Below, piece by piece: positions 27,501-39,500 of a DNA stretch of 64,000 bases. This DNA is from Rugalucina vietnamica. Lineage: Eukaryota; Mollusca; Bivalvia; Lucinida; Lucinidae. Positions within the stretch are counted from its first letter, which is position 1. Each line of letters opens with the position of its first letter. The stretch is from the NCBI GenBank assembly GCA_964017185.1, contig OZ024882.1, forward strand, positions 40,831,988 through 40,895,987, read 5' to 3'. Both the position numbers and the translations under genes were made by a program. The notes under the pieces were generated by a model. The model had not been told where the DNA came from and did not search any database. It saw nothing but the letters and a program-made list of their open reading frames with translations.

Positions 27501-30500
27501 AGTCCCAACCCAAGCCACAACAAAAACATATTGTATTGAAATTTCAGTTTGTCTGTCTGTGTCTGACACTAACCATCTTTTCATCATGTTTTGAGTTCAA
27601 ACCCTCAGTGTCTAAAGGCATTTATAAGAATTCACAAGATTTAAATAACTATGTAGGCGGCCAGTCTTGTTATAACAACTTTTTTTCTTGATTTAGATGA
27701 TTTTTCAAGATGTTAAACTGTTTTTATTGAAATATTTTGTTTGGGTTACTGAGTTAAGGTGTGTGAGTCATATATAGTTTATCAAAGAAATTCTTGAAGG
27801 TAAACATGATAAGAAGCAGTTTGATTTTTGGCATGAGAAAAACAAAGAATACATGTACATGTAAATTAGGCAGTTTAGTGGAATGCGCAAGATGAAACTG
27901 TTCTGTGAAGGTCTTTTTGCAGCTGATTACGTTTGTTGAAAGTGTATATGCAATATACCAGTACATTTTGTTGGAAACTCAAAAATCATGATCAGTAATG
28001 TTTCTGTTGTTTGTTCCTGTATGAAAATGACTAAGTTATCAGTTTCCTTTGAAATGATGTGCATTGAATACTTGTTAACAGCCAAGGTAAGGAATATGGT
28101 GGCAGCTATTTTTGTGCATATAAAAAGCAACTGTAAACATCAAACAGAACAATAAACAACAAAATTGATAATGCATTGTGATGCTCCTTGATAAACATAT
28201 TTTTCCCCCACAGACAAGCCAGTACGACAGAAAACTGATGAAGAGAACGAGTTGATCCGACTCCGCGAGGAGAACGCTCGACTGGAGATGAACACACGCA
28301 GCCTGTCCCGGGAGATTGAAGAGCTGCGGAGTCATAAAGTGGCGAACAGCGACAATCTTAGCTACGGGGAGCTGAAACTGGACCTCATACAGACCAAACA
28401 GGATCTGAACAGGGCTAAAGAGGCACTGGCTGGTAAATATTTGAGATAATGACCTAGACCCAGTTGTTCAAAGCATCGTTAGCTTAACGATATCGTTAAG
28501 ACATAAATTTGTTAAGCAAATATCAGCTAAAGTAACAAATACACTGTTATTTTTTGTTGAAAAAATGTGAGAATCCTTTGCAGTGCAAAGGATTCTCACA
28601 TTTTTTCAACAAAAAATAACAGCATATTTGTAATATTAATGTTTGAAATTTTAACGAAACGTTAACTAACGACGTCGTTAGTTTTGAACAACTGGGCCCT
28701 AATGTTTGGTTTAAACTTTTGGATGAGACTTTAACCTGAGGTCTTGCCTCTAAGTGACCAAAGCTATTGAGTGTGCTGTAAAACACAACATCCCAGCGGG
28801 CACATGACATCATAATGACGTCATATCAACGTCGATGCGACGTCATGACGTCGCATCGACGTTGATATGACGTCATTTTGACGTCATGTGCCTGCTGGGA
28901 TTAACATTAGCCTAAAACTCATACAAATATTGACTTGACAAATGGATGCAGATCTGTATGTATAGGCAAATGGTGCAGATTGTGATCATAATGCTCCTAA
29001 AAACAGTGTGTTTCTTGATCAGGAAAAAATAGCCTAGCCCAGACTGTTTGTAGAGCTCTGTTTTAGTGTTAGTTGCTTTTACATTAAAAAAAAATTATGT
29101 GATGTGCATCATAAGAAGAGCTGCGATGTGAGAAAAACTGGTCTTCGGGATTTCTGACCTGGTCCGACACAAACTGGCATGTACGGTCTCAGATATTGAT
29201 TAGGAGCTTGAAATTTTGGATTTAGGAAGAACAGAAATTGTACTATCAGAGTTGGGAAAACAAAGGCACTGATTAGCTGTGCAGTTACTGCAGAGCTGAT
29301 CTGGGCATTTGTTTTCACTAAGGAAAAAATCTGGTTTTCTCTGGACATGGCTCAATCTATGTCAGCTATGGTAGATGGATTCATTCACGTATGCCTTTAA
29401 TGTAAAATGCATGTTACACATCAAGCGCATACATCTTGTGGAGTCGGTACAGTTCCTGAATGCCGAGGCAGCTTGCAATGAAAGTGACAGTGACAGTGAC
29501 ATTGAAGATCTTCACACTGCTAAACCACTTAAGCGAGGGGAAACATATTTGAAAAGCAAAAACATTCTCAAAGTCCAGGACTGTGCTAAATCTGGCCATT
29601 ACTTTTTGAAGGCTAAGATTAAGGCTTCTTATTCTTCCACAATATATGACGTTACTGCATCACTGTCTCAAGTTTCGGGTTTTGTCCGTGATGCTTCTTG
29701 CACATGCAAGTCCTCAGCTATGAGTCGTTGTAGCCATGTAACAGCTCTTCTGTTGGCACTAGAAGACCATGTCAGTCAGACAAGTTCAGACATCAGCTGT
29801 ACCTCAGTCCCTTGCACCTGGAATAGGGGTCGTCAAAAACAGAAGACTCCTAGAAGGGTGCAGGAACTTTCTTACAGCAGTAAGAAACGTAAATGCCTTG
29901 AAGTGATAAATTTTGACCCAAGGGCTCCTTCAACTGTTCTCGAAGACGAGAAACAGTTGACCGAGTCCTTGCTAGGGAATATTGAAAACAGTAAACTGTC
30001 TGACTGCATGTGGTATTCTATTTTAGAGCGTCAGTATTCAGATTATGATTTGGATCCAACACGGATACAACTTCTACAGGATATGAGGGAACTGTTTCTT
30101 CAAAATTTGAAAATTCCTGGTCAGTCTGATGATGCTTTTTTGCTTGTTAGCAACCAGAAAAGTGACCAATGGTATACAGAAAGAAGAGTCAGACTGACTG
30201 CTTCTAACTGTCATACTGTTGTCTCTTTTCAGTCTGGGTCAGCCATATCAAATTTTCTGAGCAAAAAGCTATGGAAAACTGACCCTATAACCACTTTAGC
30301 TCTAAGATATGGGCAGGAGAATGAGGATACTGCCAGAAATTCTTATATTTCTTTAAATGAGGGGAAAATCACTGTAACAGAAACAGGTCTTTGGGTTAGT
30401 GGTTTAAATCCTGAACTTGCTGCTAGTCCTGATGGTATAGTTTTTGACCCACAAGATCATGACAGATATGGATTGTTAGAAATCAAATGTCCAAAAATGT

Positions 30501-33500
30501 TGGAAAATAAGTTTATTTCAGATTTTCCTAATATTTTGTCAAAGAAACAGTTACAGCAATTTTGTTTAGTTAAAGAAAATGACATTATAATGATGAAACA
30601 AAAACATCCTTACTTTTCTCAAATACAAATGCAAATGGGTGTCACCGGACTGAAATTTTGTGATTTTGTAGTTTGGTCGAGCAAAGAAACATTTGTCACT
30701 CGAGTAAGATTTGATGATACATTCTGGTTGACAATGAAAGAAAAATTGTTAACATTTCATCATTCATACCTATGCCCTGAGCTCTTTGAAATGAGACTTC
30801 CTCGTGAATTAAGTGCCGTGGAATTAAAGTGAAACCAAGATAAAACAATCTTAATAGCAAAACATAAAAGTAAAGCAATGAATTGACCAGGAACTGGTGC
30901 AATCAGAACCAAAGTCCTACCTAAAAAAAACCTAGTGAGAAGTAAGTAAAATTACAAATACATCAGTCAATTGAGCCTTAACATCCAGTCAACAAATTTT
31001 CTGTCATGTCCGGACGGACCTACCACTTCCTGGTATTTATGTTGTACTATGTAAAGTGTCTTTGGTCAATGACACAGCACGGCAGCTGTAGGTCTCAAAA
31101 CCCACAACCCCTCAATTAGGGGTTGTGGCTCTACCCCTGAGCCATCCTTACATTAATAGTGGGATAATGATACTAGTAATATGTGTATCTGGTATATGCA
31201 CATGCTGGCAAATTAGCACAAGTCATCATCTTGTCATTTGGCATGTTAAAATACAAGTTACATATGAACCGCCTCGTGGGAAAACCAACAATGTGGTTTC
31301 CGAAAAGGTCCGACACAACCCGACCTGTACCAGCACAGAAAAGAGCTAGAAGCTTGAAATTTCGGATTTAAGTAGAAGAGGAATTGTACTGTCCGAGAAG
31401 CGAAAACAAAGGTGCTGATCAGCTTCGCGGTTACCGCGAAGCTGATCTGCATCTTTGTTTTCGCATATGCAGATTGTTTGTTTTCCCATGAGGCGGCTCA
31501 ATTATATATACCAAAAAGACATGTTTGCAGAAAACAGATTTGTTAATTGTATACAAGAGTCAGTCTATGTATGCAGTACATGTAAATGTTTAGAGCGAAA
31601 ATAAGAAAATTATCATCTTTTTTCAACTAACAATATGCATGTTTGCATGTTTGTTAAGTTACCTTAAGTTATTTTGAACAGTTTAGCACACTATGCGCTT
31701 TTTCGAACAAATGTGGTATTTGAAAAAAAAGAGTATGTAATAAAATGAAAAATAATTGTTATTATTTTTCTTAGAAATTGACTACATGAGCTGAGTCATA
31801 ATATAACCTCCTTTTAGAGTTAACGGGGTCAGACACAAAAGGCTGTTAAAAGAAAGCAGAGGACTTGAACTATCCATGCAACCAAAAAGGCGAACACTGG
31901 TACAGTTGCGTTTCCTACTTGACTAAAGGAGTCTGAAAGTTCACTAAACACGCAATAACAAACACCATTTGTGTGAATACTGGTTGTAAATTTTGTGGAA
32001 CAATTTTCTGAAGAATTTTGAACTTCTTCATTCTTTCGATTGACCGTTCAACATGAATGCGATGTTTCGCAATGTCTTTAGTAAGTGCTTCTTCTTGTGG
32101 TGTGAACCTATCTCGGGTACCCAAGAATGGTGGTCTTATAAGTTTAACATTGCGTTCATTTAGATAGTCTTCAATCAAGAATCCCCTGTCAGCCATCACC
32201 ACATCACCCGCTTCTAAGAAATCAAGAAAACCTGACTGTCGCACTATTTCCTTGTCACTTATGCTTCCTTCAAAGGCATCACTTACAAACATAATAGCTC
32301 CATTTGGAGCAACAGCAACTAAAAATTTATAAGAGGTGTAGCCTTTGTAGGAAGAATACTGATTTCCCTGAGCTTCAAAATTGGTTGGAGATTGCACATG
32401 GACTTCTGTACAGTCTATTATACAGCGTATGTTTTTATATTTCTTGAAAGTCTTTGGCAGATGTTTTTTAACTTTCCTTCGTGAGGCAAACATTGTTGTA
32501 CGCAGAGTAGAAAACTGTTTGAATAATAATTGAATCCATGTCATGACTATTGTTGATACCTGTCGTGTGTTAGTAGCAAAACGATAGGCCAAATCCTGAT
32601 GTAACAAACCAAGACGCAAGCGAATGAGTGTCATAAATAGTTGGTTGATTGGTGAAATAGCTCTTTTAGGACCAGGTCTTTTGCTAGGTGTTTTATTAAG
32701 ATTGCTGACAGAAGAATTCCAAAAATTAACTTTCTTTGTAGAGTCTCCAAGGAATTTCCAAAGACACATAAACTGCAAATAAGTCAAACCAGTGTAGAAT
32801 TTCAACATTTTATCATCCTTGAACACTGAGTTAATATCAAAATGTGTGTGTGAAGATGTTGATGACTCTAATGTGCTTCCAGGGTTAAGTTGTTTAACTG
32901 GCCTATTCAATAATTTTGAATCAGAAGTTGACACCTTTAAGTTGTTTTCTAATATCCGATTTTCAATTTGTAGCCTAACGACATCTGAGGATGCAGTCTT
33001 TTCTGTCTGTGAATCTTTTTCTTCTGTATGTGGTTTGCACAACACACCGATGCTTGCTGTTCTCTGTATTGCTGACTGTGTTCCAGATGTGGATGGTACT
33101 TCTGACTCATCTGTGGGTTTTTCTGCCTCATTCATTATTAATAAGGCCTCAGCAGCTTCAGCCATTTCCAGTTTTTGTTGTTTAGGTGATTTGTAGGGGA
33201 GACGGGTGCTTGGTCTTTTCCGAGTTCGCACAACCTGGAATAATTTTAGCAGTGATATATACATGTATATGACAAAAAAATTAACCTGACATGCTTCTCT
33301 GCTAAGACTTTCAAGATCATATAAAGTTTTCTATAATGGGTGCTTAGGAACATGCTGTTTCAAAATATTGTTGCATGAAGAGTTATGGTCTATGACACTG
33401 AAAGGTAAAAATAGGCAATTATCAGGAAAATGGAGCAGACTGGCGCAGGGGTAGAGTGGTTGACTCCGGTCCCAGAGGTCCTGGGTTCAATCCTCAGCCG

Positions 33501-36500
33501 GGGCGCCTTGAGCAAGTCACATTTCCACAGCTCCCGAGGTAATGGTCAAAAATTGATCAACACAGTGAACAGTAAACAGAAAAAAAAAAATAAAAAAGAA
33601 ATTCTTAGAAAAAAAAAAAGAAAAAAAAAATGAACTTCATTGCTTTAGAATAGAACATAATATTTGCAAATGTAGATATTCTTTCATGCAAACCAACCCC
33701 ACCGTCGAATACTGGTCACGTCCTAAATCTGGTGCTAGAAAAACAAAACACCCAAAGCAAAAAAAGAAAGAAAAAAAAAAAAACATACCTGGCTACCGCA
33801 TTTGATTGGGTCCGGATGCTCGTCGGTGGGCCCGTTTCCCCCAACGAAATGCAATGAACAAATATATGTGTCTTTCGTGACATTGTCTATGGTAAAATAT
33901 TTCCTTCCACAGTTCTGCACCCATCGTTTACATTTCTCCAAGTCTACCTTTGGCTTAGGGAAGCCATTTCCAAACCCAATAAAATAAATATTGCTATTGC
34001 TTTCCAGTGTCCGAGAATCACTTTTGCAGTCACCATAACAACAATGTTTCGTCGTTACCATATTCTGCTCAGTATGCGCAAAAAATCCGTGAGATATGCA
34101 CAAAAGATCAAGATATTCGTTCTGTTTGTAAACTTCTCAGTACACTTTACACGTTTCGTACACAGAATGTTTGTCCGAAAGCGATGAGGTCAATGCCATT
34201 CCAAGAATAGTGCTTCTAAAAATAGCGCTTACCTGGAATTCGTACAAACGCTAATAGCCAATTGCCAATCACCACTAAGATTTCATTCATTGATCATGCT
34301 ATATGTCAGAGAAATGTGAATCATGTAGTTTTGATCAAAGAAACAAGTCAAGAGCTGTTAGAATTTATAGACCCAAAATGACAGAAGTGCTGCTAAGACT
34401 GCATGAATGTGCAGGCTGATTTCTCACAATAGAATCATACATGAAGAAAGATACATGTATCAAGCTTTGAAAAATTCAATTAAGGAATCAGAATCGTAAT
34501 TGTTCAAATCTTGATTCAAGAAATTATGATGAAAATATATAAAAGACATTCAGTTTACAGTGCATATTGATCTCTGGCGCTTTATGCTCCTACAAGTTTC
34601 ATCCTCTTTTCTAGCCCTCAAAGCTGACCGCAAGCGGCTAAAGGGAGAGAAGTTGGAGCTGTTAAACCAGATGAAACAACTTTACGGGGCTCTGGAGGAG
34701 AAGGAGGGAGAGTTAAGGGACTTTATCAGGAACTATGAACAGAGAATGAGGGAGAGCGATGAGAGTATTAAACAGGTATATAATGAATGACTGTTGGACA
34801 AATCCCTTTAAAATCAGGCATTGTATCGTTAGCCACCCAAAAATTTCCATGTTTGGCACATTCCTTTCACGAAGATTTGGTCATGGAGTTATTTTTATAC
34901 AGTCATTATTCCTCTATTACTGTGTCAAGAACTTTCCAAGTACATGTAATGTGCACAAATTACTGGCAGTCAGCCTCCCGGAGGCTTAACCAGGAATAAC
35001 TGTCTGTTCTGACATGTCCTAAGCTGTTGACAGTGGATGTATAGGATCAATTCATAGAAACAATGTTCTGCCTCTATCCCTGTATGAATAGAGTTTTTGC
35101 AGCTTTGTAAGAAGAAACAACAGGTCCATAGCTTCCATGTTCAGTGCACAGTCATTTTGCATAGGAAAGAAGCCATAAACAACAAAATTAATGTAAACGA
35201 ATATTCTTTGAAAAAGCCTGTCTGTAGGCATAGACTTTGCCTATTCAAGTTTGTCTCAGGGGGCCTGACCAGAAAACTTTGGCTGTTTAAGGATGTTCGC
35301 TGCTAACATTTGACATTTCGGAACTTCCGGTTTTTCTTTTGTTGAATATCTCGAAAACGGTTGCAGATATTTTTCTAATATTTTATATTTGGATACATAT
35401 TGATGATATGCATTGAATGAGCCATGAAAATTGTCAATCTAAGGAACTTCATTTTTTCATCCCATTTTCTGCAACTTTTCAGAAAATTTTAGTTGTCAGT
35501 AAAATTTAGGGGGTAGGGTAGATTAAACTTGAATATTACGCATCTTCAAATTAATTGCACGAGTTCGATGTTTGTTTTAGCAGCAGAATATGTGTATATG
35601 GTCTTCTAAACCGGTCTTTCTGTCTTTGGTGTGCTATTTTTAAAATTTTGGGTGGTTTTATGAAATGGGCTTTAAGAAACAAAACAGACCAAAAAAGGCT
35701 TAAAATGGCGATTTTCAAGTTGTTGGTTCTCTCTTATATGCACACTACCCTATATATTTCTTTCCTTTATTCGAACAATATTACTAAGTTCTATCTTGTG
35801 TGAAAATACAAGAAAAAGTTTGAATCTACAAATATGGGTTTGGCACATTTCAAAATATTGATTTTTTCCAACTTTTCAAGTATGGGGGTAGGGTTGGAAA
35901 ACGACTCGTAAAATGTTGTCATCCACTTCAAGTTGCAAATTTTACATTGTTTTAGGTCCAAAATAGTCTGCATTACGTAAATATTATGAATTTTGAAAGC
36001 ATTTTAGGTGTATTTTTGTTCAAGACAAGTATGTTTCAAAGAATTGAAATTTAAATTAATTTTTCTGAATTTAAAACAAAATGTTCAGAGGACTCATTCA
36101 CAGGCCTGTAGCTCGAAAAAATGCACACTACCCTATACTTATTTTGTTTTTAAATGTCTTGTGTTGTAATTTGGAATCAAAAAAGAGTGGTTAGAAAAAA
36201 AGTTTGAATACTTTTTCATTGGCAGCGAACATCCTTAAAGCAGTTTATGCTGCAAGAAAATTGAAATAAAGGATGTGTTTATATGATAGGCATTAGAACT
36301 GGTACAAAAATATAATTATATAAACACAATCTAGTTTTAATGTTACAGCTGTAGTTGTCTTGGCACGTACTCAACTGAATGTGGATTAATTTGTTTATCC
36401 TAAGCTATGCTACTGAGAAATGGCATGTAAACTTTACTCTAGGGAATGAAAAAATGGAAAAAATAAAAGAATGTAAAAATGTTGTAGCCAAAAATGGTGT

Positions 36501-39500
36501 CAGATCATAATCAGGTCAAAGGGAGATAATACTATTGTTTGATATGTGGGCCAAAACTTGGAAATTAAGATCTTGTATCTTGATATTCAATTAGCTTGAT
36601 TCATATGCATTTTTTTTCTCTGCTAAGAGACTAGTACAGTCGATTGAGTTTCTTTGTCCAAAATTTCATTTGTTTGACTTTGTATTGAGGTTTAACATTC
36701 CTGCTCAAGGAATACCTCTGAGCTCCCACTGGTGATCAAACCCAGGACTTCTTAATTTGGAGTCTAAGGTTGTACCACCCTGCTGTCCACCCGATTTTCA
36801 TGCAAAGTGAGAATAAAATACACAGTCAAAAATAACTGAAACAGGCTTCCTTGCAATAATTTGCCTTTATTTATTTCCAGCTTGCTGCAGAAAAAGAGTC
36901 GTGTGAGCGAGAGAAATGGGAGATAATCCAGAAGGCGAGACATGCGGCAGAACAGGCAATATTTCTACAACAACAACTCGAGGCACAAGAAGTCCACTCG
37001 AACAAACTGGATGGCGAAATATTAGAGGTATTAAAGATCAGATCATAAAGTGATACAAATGGAGCATTGTGACTCATACTCAAGATAAAGAAATGGTAGT
37101 TTGGACTCCCATTGTCTGACACTGAGTTGTGTTCTTGAGCAAGGCACATTTACTCCCCAAAGTTGTTTCTCTGTCGGTACTTGACTGAACAATATTGATT
37201 GGGACATTCAATCACAGAAGAAAAACAACAACAACAACCCCCCCCCCCCCCCCCAAAAAAAAAGAAAATAAATAACAAACAAACAAAAACACAGAAAAAC
37301 AAAGCATTTGATTCAGGATTTTTTGACCACACATTTTTGCATACATGTGATACATCTGGGAAGCCAAATAGGGAGATTTGCCTTTCCAAATAGGGAGAAT
37401 GATTAAACAAAGAAGAAAATTCTTGATTTTTGGTAGGGAGATCTGAAATTCCAAATAGGGAGATGTATAAGATATACATGTATAGGGAAATTCTGAAATT
37501 CCAAATAGGGAGATTTGCTCAAAAATAGGGAGATCCCTCCGAAATAGGGAGATATCACATGTATGATTTTTGTGTCACATGATAAACTCAAGTTGCAATG
37601 GACTTTACCGCCTAACATTTAGATAGTTGCATAGTTAACCGGTACAGTATACATGTCAGAAACCTTCCCTTCAAAAAGTTCTATGCTATTTCTATGAATG
37701 TTTATTCTATTTCAGTTGAAGGAGCAGTTGTCTAACAACAAGATGTATTGCTTGGAGCTACCGGGGACACCCAAGAGTACAGAATCTCACACCCCGACCA
37801 GTGAAGACTTGCCACCCTATGATACCCCACCACCCTCTGCTAGCCATAGTTCTAAGGAGGACTGTTTCAATGGTAAGGTTGTTTCTAATATCTCACAGAC
37901 AAAGTGACAGTGTGGTCCTTAGCATGTCCTCTTTGTAAGAACTTCCATTTGATTGCCAGCCACATCTGGTTCTCATGTGGATAATGTTTTCCTATTATAT
38001 TTGAAGAAAAGAAAGTTATCAGTTACAAGAGAAAGAATTGGTACTAGATACTAGTAAACTGTCTCATGCATTTGCAGTATTTTCTTTAACTGTATGTTAA
38101 AGCAATAAGATGCAGGTATATATAATTGCACAAGGAATTTAAGTCTCTGATCAGTTAAACTTGGATTGGTGGATAGCTATTAGCAAAGGGACAAAAATAG
38201 CTCTTCTTGGGCAAAAGTTTTTCTCGATTTGTCTACTTCAGTCATTAAAGCTTCAACATAATTTTACTGGCATCATAGTATTGTCCTTTTCATCATTTTA
38301 AGTCTCAATCTTAAAACTTTTAATTTTGCAGTTCCAACCAGCACACCAAAGAGCAGTGACACCAGCCGTGACCTTTCTATGGGTATGACCCCTTTACTCC
38401 AACTTATTGAGGACAAGAAAGCTGCCTCGGACAGATCTTTAAATACCAGTGAGACTTCTACAGGGTCCCAGAAAAAGAAGAAGAAACGCTTGAGCCTGAG
38501 TTCATCATTGTCAAAGGTTTTCTCCCGAGGGAAGGCTAGACGGTCGATAGCTATGTCACAGGCTGATAGTGAAGGTTTGTAGTGAGATGATTTCAAATGA
38601 GTCATAAAACCTTCTACACAATAGTCTGCCTATGTTTTGTTTAGTAATGAAGGAGATCCTAAGGTGTCAATTTCTTAAATGAGCTGGGTTGAGGCACCGG
38701 AGCAAAACTATAAGTTTAAGAGAGAAGAACTAAGACTTTCTATGTAACAAAGCCATATGCCCAGTTAAGCTGAGAAACTGAACACAGTACATGTAACTGT
38801 TTCTAGTAAGTGATGAAATTTCATCACGAATGCATCAATCCAGTTAAAACCTCACACAAATCTACATTTGCCTTAAAACTGTTTGAAATAGCCACTCATG
38901 TAAGATTCTTTATCTATTCTCCATTTTCAGAGCCACCAGCCAACTCCAGAATCACTCTCCTGAATCCTGAGAACTACCAGGACAAACTGAAACTGATTGA
39001 CCAATCAAAAACTAGTCACATGAACACCTGGAAGGCCAATCAGGTGCTAGCTTGGTTAGAAATTGTGCTCAACATGCCAATGTATGGAAAGAAATGTGCT
39101 ACGAATATTAAAAGTGGAAAGGTAAATGGACTCACTACAGAAACATGCCCATGCAGAATACAGCCATTGGTTTTTCACATGTAAAATTTGAAAATTTCAG
39201 AGGAAAATGTTTGATATTTTTTCTTATTTTTGCTCAAAACATAGGTTGTGGATACACGTTAGAACTGCCTCGCCGAGGCTGAGGCGGTTCTAACGAGTAC
39301 CCACAACCTATGTTTTAATGAGCGCTTCCTTACCATATACTTATCTTATAGCTATAAACATATGCTACCCTTTCAAAATTTGGACACCCTTACCAGTTTT
39401 GGGGCGAGATGACCAGAACCGATATGGTGTCTGTGTCAATAGTCACCGGAAACCGGATATGCACGAGATTTTCGTGTCAGAATTAAATTGAAAGGAATGG

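Noticed and set aside
29101..29375. M1 copy as the terminal repeat of the YqaJ/THAP transposon
   Set aside because: No matching inverted copy is found beyond the THAP exon at 34.1-34.3 kb; it is more likely an independent M1 insertion.
32819..33196. 125-codon + strand frame
   Set aside because: Antisense shadow of the Ser/Thr-rich part of the THAP-DDE transposase.
33433..33510. tRNA gene
   Set aside because: A- and B-box-like words but an A-rich tail and SINE central word; no full cloverleaf.
37150..37479. 109-codon frame with poly-Gly
   Set aside because: Arises from the poly-C run at the SINE tail and the GGGAGAT MITE.
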